Shown here: positions 32,506 through 43,080 of the stretch, piece by piece
Position numbering within the stretch: the first letter of the stretch is position 1
Layout of the letters: each line of letters begins with the position of its first letter
Assembly (NCBI RefSeq): GCF_958979055.1
Contig: NC_084891.1
Span: forward strand, 2,298,501 to 2,362,500
Source of the DNA: Alnus glutinosa
Taxonomy: Eukaryota > Streptophyta > Magnoliopsida > Fagales > Betulaceae
Direction of reading: 5' to 3'
Length of the DNA stretch: 64,000 nucleotides
Translations under genes and position numbers: made by a program
Notes under the pieces: model-generated
What the model was told of the DNA's origin: nothing
Seen by the model: the letters and a program-made list of their open reading frames with translations, nothing else
Database searches by the model: none

Positions 32506-33195
32506 CGTGGTATCCTTTCCATAACCCTTTCGGGTCGTCCGAGGAAAGGATTTGAACCAATTCATCATCTTATCCTTCGGAAACCTCCAACCGGGAGGTT
32601 TCAACCCTTTGTATCCTTTCCCTGGCCCTTTCGGGCTGTTCGAGGAAAGGATTCGGGCGGATTCTAATCGGGATATCCATCATCTTATCCTTCGGAAACC
32701 TCCAACCGGGAGGTTTCAACCCTTTGTATCCTTTCCCTGGCCCTTTCGGGCTGTTCGAGGAAAGGATTCGGGCGGATTCTAGTCCTCATCCTCCGGAAAC
32801 CCCCAACCGAGGGATTTCAACCCTTTGTATTCTTTCCCTGGCCCTTTCGGGCTGTTCGAGGAAAGGATTCGGGCGGATTTTAGTCCTCATCCTCCGGAAA
32901 CCTCCAATCGGGAGGTTTCAACCCTTTGTATCATTTCCCTAGCCCTTTCGGGCTGTTCGAGGAAAGGATTCGGGCGGATTTCTTTCCCGAACATCCCCAC
33001 CATAACTCTTTCGAGTCGTTCGAGGTGGGTAGAAGCAATTAGGAGACTCTCTGTTCTTTCTTGTTCTCGGTGTTGGACTAACCGAGAAGCTTCAGATATT
33101 CTCTGTTTTCCTGTAACCCCTAATCGAGGGATTTCTTTCTATTGCATCCTTTCCATGACCCTCTCGGGTTGTTCGAGGAAAGGATGCAAGTGAGT
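32506..33195. repeat. hairpin-bearing tandem repeats, unit about 100-118 bp
   Basis: The core TATCCTTTCCCTGGCCCTTT...GAGGAAAGGATTCGGG recurs near 32,510, 32,612, 32,728, 32,828, 32,928 and, more diverged, 33,145. Each unit carries two short inverted repeats: ATCCTTTCC pairing with GGAAAGGAT, and AACCTCC pairing with GGAGGTT. Tandem repeats at this position, between pol and the 3' LTR, are known for Tat-branch elements and can seed satellites. Open frames through them are by-products. Confidence 0.9.
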
Positions 33196-33304
33196 TCTTT
33201 TCTAAGCATAACTCAGATTGATTCTCGGATTTCTGCAATTGTCAATATGTACTGGAAATATACATTCTTTATTGAATATGAAATTGTTTGGAAAAAGCAA
33301 TAAA

Positions 33305-34695
33305 TTACATAAAATATTTCTTCAGGTGCTCGGCATTCCATGATCTCGGGAGTATCTTCCTTGTCTCGGTCATTAAGCGATAAGCTCCCTTCTGATGGCA
33401 CCCTATTACCTTATAGGGACCTTCCCATCCGGGTCCCATTTTGCCTTCCGCTGGATCTTTCGTCATTAAGCTCACCTTCCTGAGTACCCAATCTCCGAGC
33501 TGGAACTTTCTGGGCACCACCTGTTTGTTAAAGTACCGAGCCGTTTGAATCTGATATGCTGCCCATGTGACGTGAGCATCGTCTCTTTTCTCCTGCAAAA
33601 GATCCAGGTGTACCTTAGCATTTTCGTCATTGAGTCCTGGATTGTAGTGAGCTACACGGAAGCTTGGAGATCCTACTTCGACTGGTATCACTGCCTCGGT
33701 TCCATACGTAAGTGAGAATGGTGTCTCGCCCGTTGGAGTTCTTCTGGTGGTTCGGTACGACCACAGCACCTCTGGAACATATTCAACCCATGCTCCTTTC
33801 TTCTTATCAAGCTTTTTCTTCAGAGTCTTTACCAGGGTCTTGTTCGTCGCCTCTACCTGACCGTTCGCCTTTGGGTATAGTACCGAAGCATAATGGTTTC
33901 GGATACGGAGCTCCGAACACCACTTCCGAAATGGTTCACAGTCAAACTGCTTCCCATTATCTGTGACGAAAGCATGAGGAATCTCAAACCGGCACACCAC
34001 CGACTTCCAGAGGAAAGTTATAACATTCGCTGTAGTTATAGCTGCTAATGCTTCTGCTTCCGCCCATTTAGTAAAATAGTCTACAGCTACAACCAAGAAC
34101 TTCCGTCCATCTTTCCCTACCAGCATAGGGCCAACTATATCCACCCCCCATTTCGCAAATGGCCAAGGAGAAGTGAGGGGGGTGAGTTTCTCGGGACTTG
34201 CTTTCATGATTCTTGCGAACCTCTAGCACTTGTCACAGGTTTTGACGAGAAGAGCTGAATCTTTCTTGATCGTAGGCCAATAGTAGCCCGCTCGGATGGT
34301 TTTTTGTGCTAGCATCTTTCCTCCTGAGTGGTCTCCGCACACACCTTCATGGATTTCCCTGAGAACATAATTCGACTCAGCCTTGGAGAGGCATTTGAGC
34401 AGGGGTTCGGAATATCCTCTTTTGTACAGTATCTCCCCGAGAAGGCAGAACCGTGCTGCTTGTATCTTCACCCTCCGAGCCGCGACCTTGTCTTCGGGCA
34501 GCAACCCATTTCTGAGGAACTGGATAATGTCCCTTGCCCATTCTGGCTCATCTGGTGCTGAGTCTACTTCCATAATCTTGGTCCTCGGAGCTATCGAAGG
34601 CTCGGTCAGAACAATAATTTGCCTTCTTGATGCTTCAATCTCTTCTTCTGTTCCCTATGCAATCTTCGAGAATCCGTCAGCTCGGACTGTATCAT
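33305..34695 (-). pseudogene. Ty3/gypsy integrase with RNase H tail (Tat-like), two in-frame stops
   Basis: Integrase inserts retroelement cDNA into the host genome. On the minus strand from about 34,695 there is the RNase H tail (RADGFSKIA), then a TAG at 34,655-34,657, a linker, and the integrase HHCC zinc-binding module (EIHEGVCGDHSGG, then GYYWPTI and CDKC). A second TAG follows at 34,223-34,225, where CAG is usual. The catalytic core keeps all three acidic residues: Asp in WGVDIVGPM, Asp in FVTDNGKQF and Glu in NGQVEATNKT. The C-terminus (GPYKVIG, GAYRLM, LPRSWNAEHLKKYFM) has no chromodomain, as in the Tat branch. The longest open piece is 33,305-34,207. RT and protease are missing upstream. 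Confidence 0.9.
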
Positions 34696-34700
34696 TAAAG

Positions 34701-35211
34701 ATGTATTCATTTCATCTGTCAATAGGCAAAATGGGTAAAATGTAGCACAAATGAATGTAAATGGGTATCATTTGTAATGTTTTATAATTTTTAAGTCATT
34801 AGTTTTTTTTTTTTTTTTTTTTGTTAAATAGGGTTACATGTGAGTTTTTAAATGGCAATGACGTTGATTGCCATCAATTTTATAGGAAGCTCCTGGGCAC
34901 AAAGGTGGTGCATATTTTGGTGTAATAAAAGCATATAGTCAGGGTCAGCACTACAAGCATTATCCCAAACTATATATATATATATATAAATTATAATACA
35001 CTATTTAAGAGTCAGAGCTTTGAAGGATTTACATCAGCCCCTTGCTCTGAATTTCAAGATCTTGTTTTTCACAGTCTCAATCGAGTGAAAATGAATCTTG
35101 TAAATTGAAAGATCTGATATTTTTGTTGTATCATATATCTATAGTTTAAAAAACTTGAACCCACCTTACCTTAGTGCAAAACAAACAAGAAAGTCAAAGG
35201 AAGCTTTTGAC
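34701..35211. other. noncoding stretch after the Tat element breakpoint
   Basis: No gene is seen. Contains a T tract (34,804-34,822) and a TA tract (34,973-34,988). It does not match the missing part of TM9SF copy 1, so the interrupted gene does not resume here. Confidence 0.6.
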
Positions 35212-35514
35212 TAGGAGTGGGTGTCGGTTCGATAGGCGGTTAACTCGGAAAAGTCGATTCGGTTAAGTTGGTTAAGTCAACTTTGTTAATAGAGTTGGTA
35301 GGCAGTCAATATCAGTTCGGAAAGCGGTCGGTAGGCGATAGTTTGATAATTTGCCCACAAAATGTTCGTTAAGCGGTTAAGTTGGTTTGGTTAAGTCGGT
35401 AAAATCAGTTCGATTAAGTCGGTTAAATCAACTTTGTTGGTAGAGTCGGTAAGCGGTCGATGTCGGTTCGATAAGCGGTCAGTAGGCGGTAGTTGAATAA
35501 TTTGCCCACCCCTT
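35212..35514. mobile_element. hAT-type MITE, 303 bp
   Basis: Ends are TAGGAGTGGGTG and TTTGCCCACCCCTT, an imperfect inverted repeat of the common plant hAT form. They are flanked by the 8-bp direct repeat CTTTTGAC (35,204-35,211 and 35,515-35,522). The interior is two rounds of about 150 bp rich in GGTTCGGTT/AAGTCGGTTAA motifs. Confidence 0.87.
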
Positions 35515-35522
35515 CTTTTGAC

Positions 35523-36329
35523 ATGGTAGAAAGGAGTTGTTGGTTAAATAATTTCTTTAGAGATTCATATATAAATGCTAATTAATGGGTCTGAGATTTG
35601 ATGCATGCAAAGAGAGAATGAATGGTTTGTAATACTTTTGAACATTTGTGAACCCCAGTTAACTCATGGCAGCATAAAGGGTTTCCTTTGCCCTGTTGTT
35701 GACACCACTGAACATATGTTAGTTTAAGGATCTTCATATGTTACATTTGATAAATGATTTGCATGTTGAATTGTGAGAAACCTTGCAAGTTGTTAAGTTC
35801 AATCGGCCCAGAATCTCTGCTGGTTGCTGATTGTTTCCCCCCTGCCTGTTGTTGAGTTATCATAAAAATTTTGGAGCTTCAATTCTTTGGGTGTAAACAA
35901 TTTTTTGGAGTTAATTTGTTGGTAAAGCTAGAATATTACTTGATTCCGGTGGATGGAGGGCTTTGCACGGAATCGAAGTTTATCTAACAGAAGCAAGTAC
36001 ACGAAATAGCTTTGCCGCAAAAGATTCTTAGTCATTAAAATAATAATAAAAAAAGGGATTAAAATCTAGTAGTTATTATTGGGAAAAATTCTGGTACAGG
36101 CAAAGGAGTATATGAAAGATTCTGTATGAAACTTACACAGGACAATCTCGTATAATATTTTTAGAAAACACCCAAATATATGTATGAGGAGATTTCGTAA
36201 ATAAAGATTTTGTGTTAACTTGGTAATGCTAATTAATCTCAACTTTTTGTCAAAGATGTGGATTTGTGAAATGACACTATAGGTCTAAGAAAGGGAATTC
36301 ATGCAGTGTAGTGCTATTCTAATTGCTTC
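35523..36329. other. noncoding stretch
   Basis: No gene and no clear repeat end was seen. AT-rich with ordinary short frames only. Confidence 0.5.
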
Positions 36330-36774
36330 TACCACTCTCTTAAGCTTAAGCACTTTGTACACAAAAAGGGAATGGAATGAGCTGCTCCTGGGTTGATAGA
36401 GGACTGGTGTATCCAAACAGTATTTTTCTTTGGGCATGTAGTACTGAATTTTCATCGTTTTTGCGATTTATCTTAAATTTAAGAAACTTTCAATTTAGTA
36501 CTGGATTTGCAAATCTCTTATATAGAGATGGACAAAAGGAGTATAAGAGAATGAAACCAAATATTTTTCATATATTTTTATAATGCTTATATAACATATA
36601 TACTAACTAATATATTGGTCTCATGAAATCATAATTTATTGAAACAACAAAATGCTCCTCTCTATATTTGATCAGTTAGTAATCAACAAAACTATTTTTA
36701 ACACCATTAATTAATAGTATAATTCTTATAAAATATTTTCTAATTTCAATTATTTTTCTAACAGATCGGTAGAT

Positions 36775-36845
36775 TTGCTTGTAAAAATGTTTATTAATTT
36801 GTGGACTCTTTTTCAGGGTTTTCTTGGGCATAGAGATGGACCCTA
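36775..36845 (+). pseudogene. 3'-flank remnant of the small membrane-protein gene, unit C
   Basis: GCTTGTAAAAATGTTTATTA followed by TTTGTGGACTC and GGGTTTTCTTGGGCATAGAG matches 16,430-16,480 and 52,645-52,700. It is joined directly to the sequence that precedes the DC1 remnant in units A and B (CTAACAGATCGGTAGA), so both DC1 and the small gene body were deleted here. Confidence 0.72.
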
Positions 36846-37489
36846 AACGTGACTTACATAGTCCTCCCACTTTAGATCACGTTTGTTTAATTTTTGTTTA
36901 TTTCGGTGTACGTATAATATTTTTTATAAAATTTTATTGTACACCGAAATTATTTTTCAAAAACAATAATTTTTTCAAAAATATTTTTTTAGTGTTTGGC
37001 TTTTACGGAAAATGAGCGATCGGAAAAAAAATGCCGGTGACTATCAGAAACCTCTGGCGAGGTCCGACGGTTTGAGAAAGAGAACTCAAACTCGAAGAAT
37101 GGTTTACAAAATTTAAAAAATGAAAAGTATTTTTCGAAACTAAAGAGATTTTTTTGGTTAAACTGAAAATATATATATTTTTCGGAATAAAACTGAAAAT
37201 ATTGTTAATTTGACCATGATTTCCATCGCACTAAACACCAAAAAAAAAAATGCTAAGAATATTTAACACCGAAACTTAGTCTCTTTTTTATTTCAGTCAA
37301 GTTGAGTTGAGTCCATGAATTTGAGTAGGTCCAGTCCATTAAAGTAAGTCGTGTTTTTTGGGTTAAAGTCCAGGATTGTCCTTTTTTTTTTTAATGAGAC
37401 GAAACAAGTAGAGATTAAGAAGAGCAAGAAAACAAATACAAAACAGACCAATAAATTGAAAATTTTGTTCTCCACAACAATCAAAAGCA

Positions 37490-38878
37490 AACCCTTTTCA
37501 CAAAGCCCGGGTCGGAACAAGCGAATATTGTAGTTGTAGCGGCCCATAGAGTGATATTTTTGGTCCTGAACTCGACCATGGGTTGTTGTCATTCGTACGT
37601 GGTCGGTAGCAGTCCAATTAACTCAGTATTTCAGTTAAGTCTATGTAGTATTCAAGTTGCAGAATACCAATGAAAATGCAATCTATCAAAATAACAAGCT
37701 ATTGTTATAACAAATCACTTAAAAAAACATCTGTTTCCATATCAGTCAATGAAACCTAGTTGTACAATATAACTCGAAAGCAATTGCCCCATGCTATTTA
37801 TAATAGAATCTGTTGAGAAAATATCACTCACTGGTCTTAGGAATGACACCCACTGTGGAGTGGAACTGATTAAATAGTCATCGTGATTACATGGTTAAGT
37901 TTAAATAGTGAAAGTAAAAGGAGAAGAGTGCTCAAACTCCGGAGATGGATTGTTCACTCATTTGCGCGTGGAGAAATAGGACAACAGGAACCCCAGAACC
38001 TCTAAAGGTCGGGGTCATCTTTATGTAAGCGGGCGGGTTAGTTAAGGAGCATTAAATAGACAAAATTCATTTCATTTATTAGTATCTAAACATTTAATGA
38101 ACCGCGGACTTGGACCTGTCAAATCAAATTGTACGATTGACAAGTTGTCTCCATCAAATACCAAATGTTTCCTATGAACCAAACTAAGAATGTCCATCAA
38201 CGTCCGATCACCGCCGATGAGGTAATCCATATGTGTTAGCAATTAATGCCGACAATCTTTGAGATTGGAATGGTAAGCTTGAGAAAAAACATGGATATAA
38301 GGAAAATTTTCGACAGTTAAGGTAATGAATTTCTCGTGCAAATTCATTTACTATCCATCATTAAAATTCTTACTGACTGAACCATTGGAGAAGGTGTCGC
38401 CCACTAACTCTTGGCAAATCTTTATTGTTTTATAAATATCTACATCCCTCCGATCAAAGACCCAATTAAAACTTCATACGTCGTTATTCAAAAACTGTCG
38501 CTTAACAAAATCAACACACTCAACACATAGACATGAGATGGATCATGCATATACAGGTTCTGGAAAATACATATTGGAGGTTAAAGCTTCCACTTTGACC
38601 CAAAAAAAAAAAATGATTTAAAAGTCAGTCAAAAGGTCTGGGGCCGAAAGCAGGCGAGTTTGTCAAAACTCAATCAAGAATTCAGGGTGTAAGTCCTGAA
38701 TTCGGGTAACCCAATTGGGTTGGATTGGAAAATATAAAATTGGAATTGTCCCATTCCCACCCAAACATGAGTTCAGGGAAAAAGAAGAAAAAAATAAAAA
38801 AAATGAGTTTGAAAACAATGGTATCCAAACAAGGCCCAAGGTAGAGTTTGTGGGATATTGATGCGATCTTTAGTTTAG
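37490..38878. other. unit C-specific sequence
   Basis: No gene is seen. Not matched in units A or B as far as I can tell; ordinary AT-rich sequence. Confidence 0.5.
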
Positions 38879-38890
38879 AATACATTACAA

Positions 38891-39007
38891 TTTTTTTTTT
38901 GTAAGACATGTCCACACAAGAAAGAGGAAGGAGGGATTCGAACTAGTGACTTCCGCTTCATGAGGCGTGGTCCCCAACTGATTGAACTACGTACCCTTGA
39001 GGACTAT
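38891..39007 (-). mobile_element. tRNA-derived SINE (Au-like) with target duplication
   Basis: On the minus strand it starts near GTCCTCAAGGGTACGTAG and carries an A-box-like TAGTTCAATCAGTTGGGG and a B box AGTTCGAATCC. It ends GTGTGGACATGTCTTAC followed by an A tail (T run at 38,891-38,900). It is flanked by the 12-bp direct repeat AATACATTACAA at 38,879-38,890 and 39,008-39,019. The short tRNA-like head and the GTGTGGACATGTC tail recall plant Au SINEs. Confidence 0.9.
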
Positions 39008-40066
39008 AATACATTACAAATTTAGTATTAGTTTGAGCGTTGAAAGGGGGTATTTTTACTTTTCCCAAAAAATTTGAACAAAAATTTTCTACAATGTACC
39101 TAGCCTCTAAAATTGACATGTGTCCTTTAAACTATTACAAAAGCACATGAGAAGCACTTGTTATTATTAAAAACAAAAAAAAAACAAGTGTTTCTTACAT
39201 GCTAATGACACATGTCACTTTTAAAAGCTGGTTTGTATTAAATTTCTGTCCAATTTAAAAACGGTTAACTCATCACTTATTCAAAAAACTTAATATAAGA
39301 AGAAATGATTAATTTTTTTATTTAATTAATATTTTAATACTTCATTCACCCGTGCGTTCAAACTCTATTTCTCAATAAATGAAATATTTATTTGAAAATG
39401 TAAGATAAATCATAAAAAGAAGGCTAAACTCATAAAAAATAATGAATTTAATATCTCAACAAAAGTAAAATTAATTTAGAATTGTGAAAAGAAATAAGCA
39501 ATAAAAATTAGAATATCCTTTTCCTCCCTGACAAGATATGTTTACTTGCTGCATATACAAAATTACAAGTTCTTTCTTTATTTTTCTTTTTTAGTGGGCC
39601 ATGCAAATCTTTACTTTTTCCACCTACAAGTTACTTGGCATCAAGTATTGTAATTCTTTGAGTGCAAATATTTTGCTTTGGACCCTTCTATAATGGCAGA
39701 ATACATACACTATCACTTACCACGCCAATCTTCAAAAAGACAATTTGCTTACGTCGTAAGCAAGTCTGCTCGCCTTGAGAATAAGGACTTGGCTCTCATG
39801 TGTGACACGTCAACAGAATTCAAGTATTTTATATAATTTGATAACAAGGCCGATGAATAATTTATTATCTATGCATATTTCATGGAGTTCTTAGAATATT
39901 TTATTACTACGATGAATTTATTGCAAATTAGGTAAACCATGAAAGTTAATTTTGCATATTATTTTTTTTAAAGAGAAATGTACACATACTTTTTTTAAAT
40001 TATCACCCATTAGTCAATGTCTCTTCCCTTAAACAACAGATTGTGTCAATTTTCCCCTTAAATAAC

Positions 40067-40400
40067 GCTTGTCAATTCGGGTTGGCAAGTCGGGTTCGTG
40101 TCGACCCTTCGGGTTGGTGGGTTGGAGTGTCAACCCGATTGTGATTATTTTTTTAAAAAAGAAAAATCAAAAAATGTCATAAAACGAGTTAGCAGGTCAT
40201 AAACGGGTTGTAAACGTATTGGTGGGTTGGGAAAATAAATAAATAGTCGGGTCGCAATCGGGTTGGCGGGTCAACCCACGCTAGACACGATTCTAATCGG
40301 GTCATAATCGGGTTGACCCAATTAACCAAAACTAAAACTCTATATTTTCGTGTTGTGTTCATGCCAAGTTTGCTGGTCGTGTCAAAAATTAACAGCCCTA
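40067..40400. mobile_element. hAT-like MITE inside unit C
   Basis: Right end is AATTAACAGCCCTA and the left begins GCTTGTCAATTCGGGTTGG; both are typical of a plant hAT MITE family with CGGGTTGG-rich interior. It interrupts the left arm of the long-inverted-repeat MITE, because the host sequence resumes at GTCAATATCCCCC. The target duplication is not clear. Confidence 0.65.
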
Positions 40401-40795
40401 GTCAATATCCCCCAATAACAAAAATAAACTTCACAATTTTTTTTAAAACAAAAAAAAAAAAAAAAAAAACAAAAAATTCAAATTATAAAAAAAACAAAAA
40501 CAAAAACAAAAAAACCATAAAATATATATATATTAAAAACATATGAAAAAAAAAAAAAAAAAAAAAAAAACCAAGACAATTTATTTTTGTCTTCCAATTT
40601 TTTTTTTTTTTTAAAAAAATTCCTTTTCTAAAACTGAAAAAAAAAATTCCAAAAAAATTGAAAAACCAAAGCGATCATTTTATTTTTATTTTAATCATTT
40701 TTAAATTTTTTTTCTTTTTAAAACAATTAATTTTGTTTTTTGCTTTTAATTTTAATTTTAATTTTTTAGTTTTTTAAGTTTTTGTACTTTGTACA

Positions 40796-41054
40796 CAAAA
40801 AAGGAAGGGAATTAATGAGCTGCTGTTTTCTTTTTTCTTTATTAATAAGGGAATAGAAATTTTATTAATTTTATAAAACAGGAATATTTTATTAATTTTA
40901 ATGAGCTGCTATTTTCTATTTATTGGCCTTTGAGCCAAGAAGCTTCTGGACTAGGCTTATTTTTTCTCTTTATTGTAATGATATTTTTTATTTCTTAGAA
41001 AAAAAAAAAAAAAAAAACTAGTGAATTATGCTGCTGCTACAAAAATGATCTCAA
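40796..41054. other. junction between units C and B
   Basis: Contains CTTTGTACACAAAAAAGG and GAATTAATGAGCTGCTG, echoing 36,350-36,385. It is followed by T-rich and A-tract sequence. No gene is seen. Homology between A and B starts right after it at 41,055. Confidence 0.55.
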
Positions 41055-41784
41055 CATGGTCCTTTATCGTATTGGTCCCTTCTAAATGCTAGCCAAGCAG
41101 CAGAAAAGATAATCTTTTCTTAGATCCACACTGAATAAATGCAGTTGGGGGTACTCTCAAAGTTCATCAAAAGTTGTGAACAAGTGAAAGTTGTGTAGGC
41201 TTTGTTTTGTAGCAAGAGAACAAATTGGATCAAGCCCAACTGCCCAAACTAGGCTACGGCAGGGCCTAATTTTCTTTTTTAAACCCTTTAAAGTATTTTA
41301 GTATTACTCTTTATACTTCACCACTCTCTTAAGCTTAAGCTTAAGCACTTTGTACACAATAAGGGAATTGTTTATTAATTAATGAGAGTTCACATAAGAG
41401 ACAAACCAATGCATTCGGACTGTATTTTCTTTCGGCACGAAGTACTGAATTTTTCTGAACTTTCATCGATTTTGTAATTTATTTTAAATTTAAGAAACTC
41501 TCAATTTAGTATTAGATTTGCACATCTTTTACATAGAATTAGACAAAAAATGTGTAATTAAAGAATGAAAGCAAACATTTTTCATATATCTGTATAATAC
41601 TTATTATATAACATATATACCAGCTAATATATTAGTCTCATGAAGTCATAATTTGTTGAAACAACAACATTCTCCTCCCTATATTCGATCGGTTAGTAAT
41701 CAACAAAACTATTTTTAACACCATTAATTAATAGTCTAATTCTTATAAAAGATTTTCTAATTTCAATTATTTTTCTAACAGATC

Positions 41785-42345
41785 AATAGATGTGCTCATG
41801 ACTACCAAGAAGGAAGCGATACCTAATTACTTTACCCACACATGCTTAATTTCCCTTTTTTGGGCCGTCAGATTCCTATGTATGATATTGGAATATATAT
41901 TGGCCTCTTGTGATGCTTGTAGACGTCTCAATGGTGGCTTCAACTATAGATGTATATATCCCATGTGATTTCACTCTTGATCTTCAATGTTTATTTAATT
42001 TCTGAAAGCTTGAAACATGGAGGCCATGAACACTCTCTCTTTCTTGCTGTAAATTCTAATAGAAGATGTCATGTTTGTAATTGCACTAATTAATTCCAAC
42101 GAGAAACTCGGTGTGTATTTGTATGCATTAATTGTGATTTCATTTTGGGTTTTCAAATGTGCAACTCTTCCACTCGTAGCTAGGCACAAACATAATAATC
42201 ATATCTTCAAGCTCACCGCTATTGTATAATTTACGAAGAAAAAAGAGATTTAAATCATTAGTTTTATTATTGTGCAGACTATATGTGACTTCCTTACTCA
42301 TCCTCAATGCATTTTAGGAAAATGTTTATCTATTAAGTTTGGTAC
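41785..42345 (+). pseudogene. DC1-domain gene remnant, unit B
   Basis: Counterpart of the remnant at 4.0-4.8 kb, with the same frame breaks. It reads GATGCTTGTAGACGTCTCAA, then CATGTTTGTAATTGCAC and AACTCTTCCACTCGTAGC from DC1 modules. The last module is deleted: sequence jumps from GTTTGGTA at about 42,341 to the 3' flank (TGGAACACACACTCTC). Shared lesions show that it was already a pseudogene before the A/B duplication. Confidence 0.83.
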
Positions 42346-42965
42346 GTACAATGGAACACACACTCTCTCTCCTAAGAGGTTTGATTATATCTTTAACAAT
42401 CAAAGTTTAGGAAAATAGAATTTGGCCAAGAACTCATCAATATATTTTGTACATTGTGTTTATATATATATTTATATAAGTTTATTGGCGAATGACTGAA
42501 TGATATTAATTTTGAGAAGGATGTTTGACTTAGCATGTTTAAGGAAAAGGTTATCTTGATTCTCAATGTTGCTTCAAAATAGTGTTCACAGGTTGAATAT
42601 TTGTGTTTAAGCTAAAGTTAATTTATCTTCTTCTTTTTCTTTTTGATTTATTTATTTAAACCCCAATCTCTATGCCATACTCATTTCTATTTGTGACAAC
42701 TGTTTTTTTTTTTTTTCCAATATTATGTGATTAAAAAACAAAAAATTGGACTCTTGGATATGGAGCCAATTAAAGACGCCCCTCGTATTATAAAAGATTG
42801 GAATTCCTTATTATTATTCAATAATCATTACGAATAGTTACTTAGATTATGACCAAGTACTGTTGAAAAATCCAAACCAACCGTTTGCTCAAAACACATG
42901 CGGAAACATCAAACATGCATGGTACGTTACGTACAGCCACCACGTACACAGCTACGTGTCCAATA
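42346..42965. other. flank of the DC1 remnant with promoter remnant
   Basis: No gene is seen. It contains the degraded promoter of the older small-protein gene (CGTATTATAAAAGATTGG near 42,785; CCACCACGTACACAGC near 42,938), which in unit A is interrupted by the LINE fragment. Confidence 0.6.
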
Positions 42966-43080
42966 ACAACAACCTCGCATTTCTGCCTCTTTAAAGCAGG
43001 TAAAGCTAGAGGCAGTCTACGTACGTGTGAGGGTTAGCTTGTAAAAAACATGTTTACTAATTTGTGGACTCTTTTCAGTC
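42966..43080 (+). pseudogene. small membrane-protein gene remnant, unit B
   Basis: The 5' leader (ATTTCTGCCTCTTTAAAGCA) is fused directly to 3' flank (GGCAGTCTACGTACGTGTGA, GCTTGTAAAAA). The coding part is missing. Same junction as in unit A at 6,806. Confidence 0.7.

Larger units (their letters stand above)
19835..34700 (-). mobile_element. Tat-like Ty3/gypsy LTR retrotransposon, 5'-truncated, with nested insertion
   Basis: On the minus strand the remaining order is: RNase H tail, integrase, tandem repeats, antisense-oriented ORF, polypurine tract, 3' LTR. This is the layout of the Tat branch of non-chromovirus Ty3/gypsy elements, where tandem repeats and an extra antisense ORF lie between pol and the 3' LTR. 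The integrase lacks a chromodomain, which agrees. Gag, protease, RT, most of RNase H and the 5' LTR are missing; the element ends abruptly at about 34,700. A second LTR element (24,060-32,206) is nested inside. Confidence 0.85.
36330..40795. repeat. degenerate third unit (C) of the local duplication
   Basis: Blocks match units A and B in the same order. 36,330-36,770 matches 3,570-4,026. 36,775-36,840 matches the small-gene 3' flank. 36,840-37,480 matches 7,260-7,800. 39,250-39,400 matches about 10,510-10,650. 39,500-39,960 matches 8,815-9,250. 39,970 onward matches the MITE at 9,275. All coding sequence of the unit is deleted, and 37,490-38,878 is unrelated sequence with no gene. Confidence 0.75.

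Noticed and set aside
32552-33193. Overlapping ORFs with repeated PFPGPFGLFEERI motifs
   Set aside because: By-products of the tandem repeats; unit lengths are not multiples of three throughout, and there is no start context.
38941-39003. Possible tRNA gene on the minus strand (A-box and B-box motifs)
   Set aside because: It has an A tail, a non-tRNA 3' part and a 12-bp target duplication, so it is a SINE. No acceptor stem pairing was seen.
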